This document shows, piece by piece, positions 1-8,659 of a DNA stretch of 64,000 nucleotides. Under the pieces are notes generated by a model. The model was not told the origin of the DNA, made no database searches, and was given only the letters and a program-made list of their open reading frames with translations. Position 1 is the stretch's first letter, and the number at the start of each line of letters is the position of its first letter. The stretch comes from Kordiimonadaceae bacterium UBA4441 (GTDB lineage Bacteria > Pseudomonadota > Alphaproteobacteria > Sphingomonadales > Emcibacteraceae): the NCBI GenBank assembly GCA_002390425.1, contig DGPL01000060.1:11387-75386 (forward strand), written 5' to 3'. The position numbers were made by a program, and so were the translations under genes.

Positions 1-820
1 TTTCATATTCTGGGTTATTTGCCAATTCATCAAGGCCAAAGCTTTCGCAAAATTTACGCCATTGCGTATCTGATACAACTCCAACAAAAAGTTGCTCATT
101 ATCCTTTGTGTTAAACACCTGATAAATTGCCCAAGCTGAAACACGTACAGGCATCGGCGCTGCTGCTTTTCCGGTTACAGAATATTGTGCCATATGTTGC
201 CCCATGAGAAAAACAGTACTTTCATATAATGAACTTTGTACTCTTTGACCTTTGCCCGTTTTCTCACGCTGCTTTAATGCAGCTAAAATTCCAATAACGC
301 CAAACATGCCACCCATTACATCAATAACACTTGCGCCCGCTCTACTTGGTTTACCGGGCTCACCCGTCATATAAGCCAGCCCACCCATCATTTGCGCCAC
401 TTCATCAAGGGCCGTTCTATGGGCATATGGCCCTTCTAAGAACCCTTTCTCAGAACAATAAATAAGTTGGTCATTAATTTCATTAAGCTGGTCATATCCT
501 AAACCTAGCTTATCCATTGCACCTGGTCGGAAATTTTCAATCATCACATCCGTATCAGCAATTAACTTGTGCGCCACCGCAAGTCCTTCTTCAGACTTTA
601 AATTTAACGTAATACTTTTTTTATTTCGATTATACATTGGGAAATAACCAGACCCAGAACCCACCAATCTTCGTGTATTGTCGCCACCGATTGGTTCAAC
701 TTTAATAACATCTGCACCCAAATCCGCAAGAATGACACCCACTGTTGGCCCCATAACCATGTGGGTGAATTCAATTATTTTAACACCCTCTAATGGTAAA
801 CCATGTTCATCAGACATCAT
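1..820 (-). CDS. CaiB/BaiF (class III) CoA-transferase, C-terminus cut by window edge
   Basis: The minus strand stays open from an ATG at 820 to the window edge, giving about 273 residues of a family usually near 400. The N-terminus carries the family hallmarks: GVKIIEFTHMVMGP, then LADLGADVIKVEP, then RNKKSITLNLK and DVMIENFRPGAMDKLGLGYD. Asp167 in the segment ASVIDVMGG matches the catalytic aspartate that forms the acyl-anhydride with the CoA donor. These enzymes move CoA between carboxylic acids, often from succinyl-CoA. It is divergent from an HMG-CoA lyase gene 116 bp away, so activation of a 3-hydroxy-3-methyl dicarboxylate (as in the SUGCT type of this family) is a reasonable but unproven inference. 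Family assignment is secure; the substrate is not known. Confidence 0.93.
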   Translation of the reverse strand, partial: MMSDEHGLPLEGVKIIEFTHMVMGPTVGVILADLGADVIKVEPIGGDNTRRLVGSGSGYFPMYNRNKKSITLNLKSEEGLAVAHKLIADTDVMIENFRPGAMDKLGLGYDQLNEINDQLIYCSEKGFLEGPYAHRTALDEVAQMMGGLAYMTGEPGKPSRAGASVIDVMGGMFGVIGILAALKQREKTGKGQRVQSSLYESTVFLMGQHMAQYSVTGKAAAPMPVRVSAWAIYQVFNTKDNEQLFVGVVSDTQWRKFCESFGLDELANNPEYE

Positions 821-936
821 TTTTCCTAAATTGAATTAAATATCATTTTGTTATATCATTATATCATTTATTTATATATTTTATTAAGGGCATGATCAAT
901 AAAAATAGTCACCTATTTTGACAAGAAAGACTGAAA

Positions 937-1872
937 ATGAAAAATAAAAATTTTATTGAGATAAGTGAGGTCGGACCGCGTGATGGCCTCCAGAGCATAA
1001 AAACAATTATGCCGCTAAAAGCCAAGAAGAAATGGATATCCGCCGCCGCAGATGCGGGTGTGCCTGAAATCGAGGTTGGTTCATTTGTCCCTGCTCAATT
1101 ATTACCGCAATTGGCTGACACCGCTGAACTAGTTGCACATGCATTGACCATTCCGAATTTAACCGTTGCCGTTTTGGTTCCAAATCTAAAAGGAGCAGAA
1201 AACGCAATTAAAGCCGGGGCTCATAAAATAACCATTCCTCTTTCTGCAAGCGAAACACATAGTCTAAAAAATGTGAACCGCACTCACGCTCAAATGATTG
1301 AGGAAGTAAAAAATATTGTCGCCCTGATAAAAACAATGCCATCCGACAAAAAACCAAAATTTGAAGGTGGTATTTCAACGGCATTTGGATGCACGCTTGA
1401 GGGTAAAGTTTCAAAAAGTAAGATTATAGAAATCGCTTATGCATTAATGGATGCGGGTTGTAATGAAGTTGGTCTTTCCGATACGACAGGATATGCCACA
1501 CCAAACCATATTATCAAACTGGTTAAAGCCGTTAAAAGTGAAATCGGTGAACAGAATTTAACTGGATTACATCTTCATAATACCCGCGGACTTGGGCTTG
1601 CAAATGTTGTCGCGGCTCTCGATCACGGCATCACCACTTTCGATGCAAGTCTTGGCGGCATCGGTGGTTGTCCATTCGCCCCGGGTGCAAGCGGGAATAT
1701 TGTTACAGAAGATTTGGTCTTCATGTTAAATTCTATGGGTTATGAAACAGGTATCGATATTGAGAAATTATTACACGTAAGAGAAATCGTTAAAGAGGCT
1801 TTACCAGAAGAAACTTTATATGGTTTCCTTCCAGAAGCAGGCATGCCTAAAGGAGAGTATTATGGTGAGTGA
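937..1872 (+). CDS. Hydroxymethylglutaryl-CoA lyase family protein
   Basis: This 311-residue protein has the full length of bacterial HMG-CoA lyases (DRE-TIM metallolyase fold). Visible signatures are EVGPRDGLQ at the N-terminus (Arg15 and Asp16 equal the catalytic Arg/Asp), LSDTTGYATP, the metal-binding LHLHNTRG, and the glycine-rich cysteine loop GGIGGCPFAPGASGN near residue 240. The known reaction splits HMG-CoA into acetoacetate and acetyl-CoA, in leucine or isoprenoid breakdown. No methylcrotonyl-CoA carboxylase genes sit nearby; the neighbour is a class III CoA-transferase. A role in a dedicated HMG or HMG-like acid pathway is therefore as likely as leucine catabolism. The stop overlaps the next start by 4 nt, indicating translational coupling. 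Confidence 0.93.
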   Translation: MKNKNFIEISEVGPRDGLQSIKTIMPLKAKKKWISAAADAGVPEIEVGSFVPAQLLPQLADTAELVAHALTIPNLTVAVLVPNLKGAENAIKAGAHKITIPLSASETHSLKNVNRTHAQMIEEVKNIVALIKTMPSDKKPKFEGGISTAFGCTLEGKVSKSKIIEIAYALMDAGCNEVGLSDTTGYATPNHIIKLVKAVKSEIGEQNLTGLHLHNTRGLGLANVVAALDHGITTFDASLGGIGGCPFAPGASGNIVTEDLVFMLNSMGYETGIDIEKLLHVREIVKEALPEETLYGFLPEAGMPKGEYYGE

Positions 1873-2198
1873 CAATCAAAAAAAGACATCTGTTTACAGT
1901 TGTACACGCCATTGACCATTTAGACGAAGGTGTTAAGAAAACTCGCGACGAATTATTAATGGCTCATAGTGATTATGTCGTCAGTATTATGGATGAGATT
2001 ATTGTTGCCGGGCCAATGTTCGCTGATGACAATAAAACAATAGTGGGATCAATTCTGATCTATAAGACAGACGACAAAAGTGAAGCCGAAAATTTACTTA
2101 AGGGTGACCCTTATTATTCTGCTGACATCTGGGACAAAATATCCATAAACACGTTTCGTGGTGCGGTCGGTGATGTTGTTGGCGGCAAGGCCTTTTAA
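1869..2198 (+). CDS. YciI-like protein
   Basis: A 109-residue protein of the YCII ferredoxin-like fold. It shows the typical layout: a short beta strand, a HidHLDEGVKKTRDELLMAH helix with the central Asp/His, IVAGPMF, then GSILIYKTDDKSEAE, and a DPYYSADIWD segment like the DPF/Y motif. Members are small putative dehydrochlorinase- or isomerase-like enzymes; most have no known reaction. It begins at a GTG that overlaps the HMG-CoA lyase stop by 4 nt (GTGA), so the two genes are surely co-transcribed. Its position suggests an accessory step in the same pathway. Confidence 0.85.
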   Translation: MTIKKRHLFTVVHAIDHLDEGVKKTRDELLMAHSDYVVSIMDEIIVAGPMFADDNKTIVGSILIYKTDDKSEAENLLKGDPYYSADIWDKISINTFRGAVGDVVGGKAF

Positions 2199-2232
2199 AA
2201 AAAAAGGACGCCCCTTATTTAAAAGAGGCGCC
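2197..2232 (-). terminator. Rho-independent terminator for the 2258-2950 gene
   Basis: Read on the minus strand, an imperfect GC-rich hairpin (arms CGCC-C-CTT and AAG-A-GGCG with one mismatch, AT loop) is followed directly by a run of nine U. It lies between the convergent YciI and membrane-protein genes. Confidence 0.7.
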
Positions 2233-2257
2233 ACAGTATTAGGCAGCATGTAATTCT

Positions 2258-2950
2258 TTAAAAAGGTTTTGTAACCCCTAAGAAGGCCATCGAAATAATA
2301 CTAACCCAGTAAATATAAGCGCATTTACGACCCAACGCTAATGTGTCCGTGAAAATCGCCTCGATTTCCGGATTAGAACCTTCATCGCGTAATCTGTGAA
2401 ACGCAACAGCCCAGCCTTTCATAATTATTCTAAGTGCCAAGCCGATGATTAAAATAAATCCGAAGAATACAAGTTTCGTTGCGAACCAATATTGTCCGTA
2501 AACTTCCATTCCAGTGCCTAAAACTTCACCTGTGTAAAGCGTATAGCCGCCTAAAAACCAAAGGCCAGGAATAACAATGTAGCGAATTTTATCGTCAAAT
2601 TCTGTAATCTTAATACCGAGCTGTGTTCCACGGTTTTTAAATGCCGCAAAAATTAAACACCACCAAAGTGCTGTTGCGACCCAGACGATCGGAACCCAAA
2701 TGCCCGTCACCGGTGATAAGCCTAAATTATCGGCCATATGGAACCCAACAGGCAGCAGCCAAATAATTGCGGAACGCGGTAATATATCGATACGGTACGC
2801 CGTTTCCATATGCCGCATACGATCTTCAAAACTTAATTTTGCATTAGCGACATTTGTCGAAGCATTGAATACCCCCCATTCACCGCCCAACCAATATGCT
2901 GCAAATATTACATGTAACCACCTGAGTACATCATGCATCATTATATCCAT
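2258..2950 (-). CDS. Four-helix integral membrane protein, paralogue of 8660-9367
   Basis: This 230-residue protein has about five hydrophobic segments and no signal peptide. The first helix reads LRWLHVIFAAYWLGGEWGVF, with a His and a WLG motif as seen in CopD-like/DUF2269-like membrane proteins, but I cannot assign a named family with confidence. It is clearly paralogous to the protein at 8660-9367: both share H...WLG...GVF in helix 1, an RM...L..R.D.+PRSA segment, a central TGE motif, a late RL..EGS motif, and a C-terminal G.(T/I)KPF. Conserved His in membrane helices would allow haem or metal binding; that is inference. A candidate operator lies 62 nt before the start codon and a terminator follows the stop. 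Confidence 0.75.
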   Translation of the reverse strand: MDIMMHDVLRWLHVIFAAYWLGGEWGVFNASTNVANAKLSFEDRMRHMETAYRIDILPRSAIIWLLPVGFHMADNLGLSPVTGIWVPIVWVATALWWCLIFAAFKNRGTQLGIKITEFDDKIRYIVIPGLWFLGGYTLYTGEVLGTGMEVYGQYWFATKLVFFGFILIIGLALRIIMKGWAVAFHRLRDEGSNPEIEAIFTDTLALGRKCAYIYWVSIISMAFLGVTKPF

Positions 2951-3011
2951 ATCAATATTCCTTATTGTTTTAAATTTTCTCTAGCATTCACATTTAAACT
3001 GAATAACACAT

Positions 3012-3023
3012 TGATAAATGTCA
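3012..3023. promoter_or_regulatory. Candidate operator TGATAAATGTCA
   Basis: TGATAAATGTCA sits 62 nt upstream of the membrane-protein gene at 2258-2950. The identical 12-mer occurs at 11972-11983 and a close variant at 4483-4494, each before a transcription unit of the same cluster. The TGA-N6-TCA symmetry resembles Crp/FNR-type half-sites, but the regulator is unknown. Confidence 0.45.
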
Positions 3024-3035
3024 CACCCGACATTG

Positions 3036-3824
3036 CTAGGTTAGAAATACCCTTATTTGATCAATGAATTCAGCGGGACAATTTTCAAACAAATCCGCTT
3101 GAATATGCGGCATTTCAATCACTTCTGCATTTTTGAATAAACCCGCCGCTGCTCTTGAACTTGCTGCAAGCATTTCATCTGGAATTGGAATGAGAACAGG
3201 TTTTTCTATTAATGAGAGACTATTTTCAATATCATAATCAAATACAGCCATAAAACCCCAGTTAGATTTAAGACCAGCTCTCATCACTTCCGCAAACATT
3301 TCAATTTTGCGCTCATTATTCCAGCCCTCTTTCTCACTCTCTAAGCCCTCATTCCATTTATTTGCAAGGAAACCTTTGTCTTCAAAATACGGACGCGGTG
3401 TTTCATAGTTTTTACGGAATGCTGATCTTTTATCTTTTGGAACTAATGGAATACCAGGAAGTATAAGCTTGCGAATCTTATCTGGTAATATATTTGTAAG
3501 TTCTGCCGCAATTAGAACGCCAGTATGAAATCCTAAAAGATCGACTTGCTCATAGCCCAAACTATTCACTAACTCCACCATTGCTTTTGTAATTTCTTCG
3601 ATGGAAGCTGGATTAGCTGGTGCTGATGATCCACCATACCCTGGTGTATCAGGACAAATGACTATCCTGTCAGAGGATATCTTCTGTTGGAATTTCTCAT
3701 AATACCTTCCTGAATAAGGGGAAATATGGAAACATATCAATGGCACATTTTTTTCATTTTCCCCTTGTTGGTAATAATGAAGTTGACCAAATTGACAGTC
3801 GATATAATGAGCGGTTCTAGGCAT
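3036..3824 (-). CDS. Alpha/beta-hydrolase fold protein with His at the nucleophile position
   Basis: This 262-residue protein has the alpha/beta-hydrolase layout: PLICFHISPYSG oxyanion region, CPDTPGYGGS, and a nucleophile elbow reading LLGFHTGVLIAAEL. Aligned with the usual L-I-G-H-S-M-G-G-A-I elbow, His100 replaces the catalytic serine. A C-terminal MPHIQADLFENCP supplies a possible general-base His. Hydrolase-fold proteins with a changed nucleophile may use a different mechanism or be non-catalytic; this cannot be decided from sequence. The start follows AAGGAAATAAT. Before the duplication that broke the upstream VOC gene, that gene's stop (3834) lay only 9 nt away, so the pair formed an operon. 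Confidence 0.85.
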   Translation of the reverse strand: MPRTAHYIDCQFGQLHYYQQGENEKNVPLICFHISPYSGRYYEKFQQKISSDRIVICPDTPGYGGSSAPANPASIEEITKAMVELVNSLGYEQVDLLGFHTGVLIAAELTNILPDKIRKLILPGIPLVPKDKRSAFRKNYETPRPYFEDKGFLANKWNEGLESEKEGWNNERKIEMFAEVMRAGLKSNWGFMAVFDYDIENSLSLIEKPVLIPIPDEMLAASSRAAAGLFKNAEVIEMPHIQADLFENCPAEFIDQIRVFLT

Positions 3825-3833
3825 ATTATTTCC

Positions 3834-4416
3834 TTAGTTTTCCTGAGGGATCATTTCATACATTTCAACCCTAATACCATTCGGGTCAAACGCTGAAAAA
3901 GACATAGATCGCCCTGTAGCGCTAGGAGAAAGTGGGGTAAAGTGGGGTAACGATTTGAATACCATTATCGACTAGAGATTTATAAATCTTTTTAATATTT
4001 TGAACTCTATGAACCATCGTTGTCTCACCATGAACGGCTTTTATACTATCCATTACTCTGTTATATTCATGGAGAGTATCACTTTTAATTTCTACGAGTG
4101 CTAACCCACCAGCGAAACTTCCCAGTTCCGTATATTCTGGCTTCGGGCTTAAATAAACGATACGCGTGTCTATTTCCTGATCAATACCAAGTGTATCCTT
4201 TGATTTTCCTGGTGTCACAGGGCTATCAGACCGATTGATGAACCCCATATATTCCGTATAAAATTTCAAAGACGCTTCCATGTCTTTCACATATATTGCC
4301 GCATTAGTCATAAAAGATTGAACGGGAATATCTTCCTGAGCATTTACTATGTTTGCTGAAAATAACATGATGGTTGCGAGAAAATATGAAATTGCTCGGT
4401 TAATAATTTTGATCAT
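3834..4416 (-). pseudogene. Exported VOC (glyoxalase-fold) protein gene, frameshifted by a 10-bp tandem duplication
   Basis: The open part (4416 down to a TAG at 3922) encodes 164 residues: a signal peptide ending near IVNAQ, then a VOC domain starting MTNAAIYVKDMEASLKFYTEYMGF. The frame is lost after VTPL. There the sequence AGTGGGGTAA occurs twice in tandem (3931-3950). Removing one copy restores the frame and yields a 190-residue product whose new tail contains SFSAFDPNGIRVEMYE, the normal end of a VOC domain with its metal-binding Glu region, stopping at 3834. The restored length (573 nt) is an exact multiple of three. The truncated form lacks the last VOC strand and is probably inactive. 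A copy-number switch at the repeat could restore it. Confidence 0.85.
3931..3950. repeat. 10-bp perfect tandem duplication inside the VOC gene
   Basis: AGTGGGGTAA is repeated twice head to tail. It creates the frameshift in the 3834-4416 gene; a single copy leaves an intact reading frame. Confidence 0.95.
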
Positions 4417-4482
4417 TATATCTGTCCTTGATTGAATATACCCTACACTTCTTATTGAATATTTTTAAAGCAATAAACGCAA

Positions 4483-4494
4483 TGATATTTGTCA
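4483..4494. promoter_or_regulatory. Candidate operator TGATATTTGTCA
   Basis: TGATATTTGTCA lies between the divergent VOC gene (66 nt from its start) and the oxidoreductase gene (55 nt from its start). On the other strand it reads TGACAAATATCA, close to the TGATAAATGTCA sites at 3012 and 11972. Confidence 0.4.
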
Positions 4495-4549
4495 CCGACT
4501 TGCAGTTACCATCCACCTAAGATAACGTCAAAAGTCCTGGAGAGTAATA

Positions 4550-5587
4550 ATGCAGAATTTAATAAATAACCAATGGCGCATTGCTGCAAGACCTGATGGT
4601 AATGTCAAAATAACCGATTTTGAATTTCATCAAGAACAAGTCGCTACTCTTAATGATGGGGAATTTTTATTAAGAACGCATTATTTAAACCTCGCCCCGG
4701 TAATGCGTATGTATATGCAAGGAATTTCAGCCGCAGGTGAAAAACCACTTTCCATAGGTGACGTCATTCACGGACGTGGCGTTGGTCAAGTCATCGATAG
4801 CAAGCATCCCGATTATCAAGTTGGTGATGTCGTTCAAGGGCAAATCGGCTGGCAAACATATAAAATTTCTAAAGGCACGAAACGAGAGCGTTTTTATAAA
4901 ATGCCTCAAAGAGGTCTTTCCTATTCATTAGGTGTCAGTCAATTGGGCATGACAGGATTTAGTGCATATTGTGGTTTTGTAAAATGTGGCTTTCCAAAAG
5001 CCGGCGACACCGTACTTGTCTCTGGTGCTGGCGGTGGTGTCGGATCCATTGTTACCCAAATAGCAAAAATATTAGGATGTACTGTTATTGGTATCGCTGG
5101 CGGTAAAGAAAAATGTGATTTCGTAAAATCACTGGGGGCAGACAGTGTCATAGATTATAAAAATGAAGACGTCGCCAATAGAGTTAATGAATTAGCAAGT
5201 GATGGATTAGACATATATTTCGACAATGTTGGCGGTGAAACTCTGGTCGCAGCATTGAATAACTTAGCCATGAATTCTCGGATAGTGTTATGCGGTTCAA
5301 TATCAGAATACATGTTAGATGAGCCGTTCGGCCCTAGCAATTATACCAACCTTAGATCAACGAATTCTTCGATGAATGGTTTTTTTGTCTATAACCATGA
5401 AGCTGATTTTTCCGAGGCAGAAGAAAAAATCGCTAAATGGATTAAAGACGGCCTTATAAAAGTAAAAGAGGATATAACGATAGGGTTTGAAAATATGCCA
5501 TATGGCCTTCAAAATTTATACAGTGGCAAAAACCGTGGTGTCGCTCTTTGTAGGATACTAGATGATTCAGAACTGATATTTGATTAA
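4550..5587 (+). CDS. NADP-dependent MDR-family oxidoreductase (PTGR/curcumin-reductase type)
   Basis: A 345-residue zinc-independent medium-chain reductase. Seen in order: an N-terminal GroES-like domain (LRTHYLNLAPVMRMYM, typical of the leukotriene-B4 dehydrogenase/curcumin reductase group), then a Rossmann domain with the motif VSGAGGGVGSIVTQIAK, VIGIAGGKEKCDFVKSLGAD, YFDNVGGETL, and a C-terminal GKNRGVALCRI. No zinc-ligand cysteines of alcohol dehydrogenases are present. Family members reduce alpha,beta-unsaturated ketones with NADPH. It leads a plus-strand unit with the next three genes; spacing to the next start is 30 nt. An SD-like CTGGAGAG precedes the ATG. Confidence 0.9.
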   Translation: MQNLINNQWRIAARPDGNVKITDFEFHQEQVATLNDGEFLLRTHYLNLAPVMRMYMQGISAAGEKPLSIGDVIHGRGVGQVIDSKHPDYQVGDVVQGQIGWQTYKISKGTKRERFYKMPQRGLSYSLGVSQLGMTGFSAYCGFVKCGFPKAGDTVLVSGAGGGVGSIVTQIAKILGCTVIGIAGGKEKCDFVKSLGADSVIDYKNEDVANRVNELASDGLDIYFDNVGGETLVAALNNLAMNSRIVLCGSISEYMLDEPFGPSNYTNLRSTNSSMNGFFVYNHEADFSEAEEKIAKWIKDGLIKVKEDITIGFENMPYGLQNLYSGKNRGVALCRILDDSELIFD

Positions 5588-5617
5588 GATAGAGAAAATG
5601 CAGGAAGGAAATTAAGA

Positions 5618-6190
5618 ATGCCACAACCAGACCATGTTATGAATCTGAAAGTTCCCGATTTCGATAGTCTTGATGATGATGTCAAAAAATATCTTAATAT
5701 TTGTAAAGAGAAACTAGGCATTATTCCTAACGTACTGCTAACCTATACATTTAATCAAAATAAGTTTCGTACATTTAGCCGCATGTATAATGAAGTAGTG
5801 TTGGGCACTTCTGGTTTATCTGTCCTTGAACGGGAAATGATTGCTGTGGTCGTCTCATCCTGCAACAAATGCTATTATTGTCTTGTGGCACATGGGCAGG
5901 CCGTGCGTGAACTTGCTGATGATCCTGAACTAGGAGAGTTACTTGTTATGAATTGGCGCGCTGCCGGTCTAGAGGGGCGACATTTCGCAATGCTAGAATA
6001 TGCTGAAAAGTTAACAAAAACGCCCGAACTAATATCAAACGAAGACACTTTTAAGTTAACAGAAGCAGGTTTTTCAGAAGCTGATTTATTTGACATTGCT
6101 GATGTAGCGGCCTTTTTTAATTACACCAACCGCATGGCCTTAAGCCTTGATATGATGCCAAATATTGAATATCACTCAAAAAATCGATAA
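5618..6190 (+). CDS. Carboxymuconolactone decarboxylase/AhpD-like peroxidase-related protein
   Basis: A 190-residue all-helical protein of the CMD/AhpD superfamily, closest to the 'peroxidase-related' subgroup. The hallmark is SCNKCYYCLVAHG, holding the CxxC pair plus the downstream His of the AhpD active site. The N-terminal FDSLDDDVKKYLNICKEKLG and IPNVLLTYTFNQNKFRTF are typical of this subgroup. Members act as thiol-disulfide peroxidases or as ring-opened lactone decarboxylases; the CxxC favours redox chemistry. Lies 30 nt after the oxidoreductase and 24 nt before the transporter, so it is part of the same unit. AGGAAATTAAGA precedes the start. Confidence 0.88.
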   Translation: MPQPDHVMNLKVPDFDSLDDDVKKYLNICKEKLGIIPNVLLTYTFNQNKFRTFSRMYNEVVLGTSGLSVLEREMIAVVVSSCNKCYYCLVAHGQAVRELADDPELGELLVMNWRAAGLEGRHFAMLEYAEKLTKTPELISNEDTFKLTEAGFSEADLFDIADVAAFFNYTNRMALSLDMMPNIEYHSKNR

Positions 6191-6214
6191 TTCGGATGAT
6201 GGGACAGTCTTATT

Positions 6215-7579
6215 GTGACACAAGAGAGCCAAAATACATCAATGTCTAAACAAGATAATCCTGACGAAAATCAAAACCATCTTCACAGATTAGTTGCTGA
6301 TAGTCCCATGAGTACAATACAAGTCATCGTGGTCGTAATGTGTTTTATTCTCAATATGATAGATGGCATGGATATTCTTGTGGTGTCTTTTACGGCCACC
6401 AAACTAGAAACAGAGTGGGGTCTTTCAAAAACGGAACTGGGATATATTTTTAGTGTTGGCCTAATTGGGATGATGATTGGGTGTCTTTTACTCGCTCCTA
6501 TCGCGGACAAAATTGGCCGTGCAAAAATGATCATGTTTTCCATGTCGCTCGTCGCGATCAGTATGCTAACGACTGCCGTAATTGATAGTTATGGTTTGAT
6601 GTTAATTTTAAGACTGATGACAGGTATTGGTATCGGCTGTCTTCTGCCTACCATGGCGGCAATGGCAACCGAGTTCTCCAACGACAAAAGACGCGATTTT
6701 AATGTTGCCTTTTTTCAAGCAGGCTGGCCTATTGGTGCTATTTTAACTGGTCTTTTTGTGTCGTGGGTGGTTCCGCTTTATGGATGGCGTGCCGCTTATC
6801 TTACGGCCGGTTGTTTTTCTCTCGCGATGATACCATTAATTTATTTCTTTATGCCTGAATCATTAGAATTTCTCGCAAAGAAACAACCAAAAAATGCTTT
6901 GAAAATGATCAACATTTTACTTAAATCCATGGGGCATGCTGCTTTAGAAATCTTGCCGGAAAAACCAAACAAAAAAACCGCATCAATTCAAGTAACGGCT
7001 TTATTCAGTAATAATTTAAAACTTTCCACTCTTTTACTTTGGTCAGGTGTCTTCTTTTCATTTATGACGCTCTATACGCTCATCAGCTGGATACCGAATA
7101 TTGCTACAACGACCGGAATGCCTTTTGAACTCGCGACTTATGCTGGAACTGTATTAAACCTTGGTGCTTTTGCAGGGACTGTCGGCATAGGTTATTTAGC
7201 AGCGCACATGGGATTAAATCGTTTGATTTTTTTATATATGACCGGTGGTTTTATATTAATGTCACTCTACGCTAATCTTAATATGGGTTACTTCATCATG
7301 TTTTTATTAATCCTCTTAATTGGCTTTACCGTTCAGGGTGGCATGACAGGATTTTACCCTGCAGCCGCGAGAGTTTATCCATTAAATATAAGAACGACAG
7401 GGATCGGGTGGGCAATGGGCATTGGCCGAACCGGTGCCATCGCAGGGCCCGCATTATTCGGTATTATTTTTGATGCAGGTGTATCTATTCAAATGCTATT
7501 TATTATTTTTTCCGTCCCCCTTTTCATTGCAGGAATAAGCGCGTTTCTTATCCCTTCTTCCTTTTTTAAGAATAATTAG
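6215..7579 (+). CDS. MFS transporter, aromatic acid:H+ symporter (AAHS)-like
   Basis: A 454-residue protein with twelve predicted membrane segments. MFS marks are DGMDILVVSFTATKLETEWGLSK in helix 1 (the D-G-x-D motif of AAHS/benzoate carriers), GCLLLAPIADKIGRAKMI (MFS motif A between helices 2 and 3), and the helix 7-8 half with FNLGAFAGTVGIGYLAA-like residues. AAHS relatives import 4-hydroxybenzoate, protocatechuate and similar acids. The GTG at 6215 is the longest start; ATG at 6242 would give a protein nine residues shorter and is equally credible. The neighbours suggest uptake of the substrate of the cluster, probably a carboxylated aromatic or terpenoid. Confidence 0.9.
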   Translation: MTQESQNTSMSKQDNPDENQNHLHRLVADSPMSTIQVIVVVMCFILNMIDGMDILVVSFTATKLETEWGLSKTELGYIFSVGLIGMMIGCLLLAPIADKIGRAKMIMFSMSLVAISMLTTAVIDSYGLMLILRLMTGIGIGCLLPTMAAMATEFSNDKRRDFNVAFFQAGWPIGAILTGLFVSWVVPLYGWRAAYLTAGCFSLAMIPLIYFFMPESLEFLAKKQPKNALKMINILLKSMGHAALEILPEKPNKKTASIQVTALFSNNLKLSTLLLWSGVFFSFMTLYTLISWIPNIATTTGMPFELATYAGTVLNLGAFAGTVGIGYLAAHMGLNRLIFLYMTGGFILMSLYANLNMGYFIMFLLILLIGFTVQGGMTGFYPAAARVYPLNIRTTGIGWAMGIGRTGAIAGPALFGIIFDAGVSIQMLFIIFSVPLFIAGISAFLIPSSFFKNN

Positions 7580-7590
7580 AAAGCGAGAAT

Positions 7591-8658
7591 ATGCGCAATC
7601 ACATTATGAAAACAATTTTTACTGTAATTATTATCACCGTTTTTCAATCATTATCGTTACGAGCGTACGCTGATACTTCTACCACCGTTAAACCAATAAC
7701 AACCAATCCGTGGCAAGAAGTCGTCGTCAGCACTTATGATATCGATGAAGCTGCGCGCTTTTTTCTTGAGATCGCCGAATATGAGATGATCTGGCGTGGT
7801 GAAGAAGATAAAGCATTTTTAAATCACTTAGGATTAGATAAGAATACCACCGCACAATCAATGGTATTAAAAGCAAAAGGCACAAAATTTGGCTATATCC
7901 GATTGATTGAAATAAAAGGCCAAAAGCAAACCCCGATTAGGCCAGGTGCTCGTCCGTGGGATACTGGTTGCTATACAAGCATTATGATGAGGGCCAGCAA
8001 CCTAGAACAAATTTATGATGATGCAATTCGAATGAGTTGGTGGACAGAAACACCGGTAACAGATCTGGAATTTGGTCCTTCAAAATTAAAGATTGTTATT
8101 TTTAAAGGGCCCCAAGGATTACAAATTGAAGCATATGAAAGACTTTCACCACCGCTTCCAGAAAGCTTTCCAAAATTTGACCGATTATCTCTTCCGTTTA
8201 ATATTATGCAAACAGTAAAAAACAGAGAAAACTCACGAAAATTCTTCATCGATATGCTTGGTTTTGATACCTTCTTTTACGGCAATGAGCCGACGGTTGC
8301 TAAAGAAGCAGCACAAATGCCCTTGGGAATTCCTATTAATTTAACAACGACATCGCGATATCAAGCAGGAATTCTTTATCCTCAGAAAAGCGAAGTAGGA
8401 AGAGTGGAGCTGGTAGAGTTTATGGATCTGGAGGGAGAAGATTATGCAGCGAATTGCCATGCGCCGAACTTCGGCATTCTTTCTATTAAATTTCCTGTTG
8501 CATCAGCCAAATTAGCAAAACAAGAATTAATAAACCGCGGACTTTCAGATAATCCTGAGATTTCAAAGATCACAATTGCTCCTTACGGGGACATAAATAT
8601 CTTTTCTATCAAGACACCTGACGGCGCTAATATTGAGTTTTATTCTATTGAAAAATAA
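7591..8658 (+). CDS. Exported protein with two VOC (glyoxalase-fold) domains
   Basis: A 355-residue protein with a signal peptide (IFTVIIITVFQSLSL then RAYADT cleavage region). Two VOC modules follow: residues about 40-170 (WQEVVVSTYDIDEAARFFLE, ending LQIEAYERL) and about 195-353 (IMQTVKNRENSRKFFIDMLGF, ending ANIEFYSIE). A four-module enzyme of this kind resembles extradiol dioxygenases or glyoxalase-like isomerases, though those are normally cytoplasmic. Glu residues in IEAYE and IEFYS fit metal ligands. It ends the plus-strand unit, 12 nt after the transporter. A second exported VOC protein, now broken, lies at 3834-4416, so periplasmic VOC chemistry seems central here. The reaction is unknown. 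Confidence 0.85.
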   Translation: MRNHIMKTIFTVIIITVFQSLSLRAYADTSTTVKPITTNPWQEVVVSTYDIDEAARFFLEIAEYEMIWRGEEDKAFLNHLGLDKNTTAQSMVLKAKGTKFGYIRLIEIKGQKQTPIRPGARPWDTGCYTSIMMRASNLEQIYDDAIRMSWWTETPVTDLEFGPSKLKIVIFKGPQGLQIEAYERLSPPLPESFPKFDRLSLPFNIMQTVKNRENSRKFFIDMLGFDTFFYGNEPTVAKEAAQMPLGIPINLTTTSRYQAGILYPQKSEVGRVELVEFMDLEGEDYAANCHAPNFGILSIKFPVASAKLAKQELINRGLSDNPEISKITIAPYGDINIFSIKTPDGANIEFYSIEK

Positions 8659-8659
8659 T

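Noticed and set aside
2700..2984. Plus-strand frame of 94 codons
   Set aside because: Fully antisense to the membrane-protein gene, no ribosome site, no family similarity.
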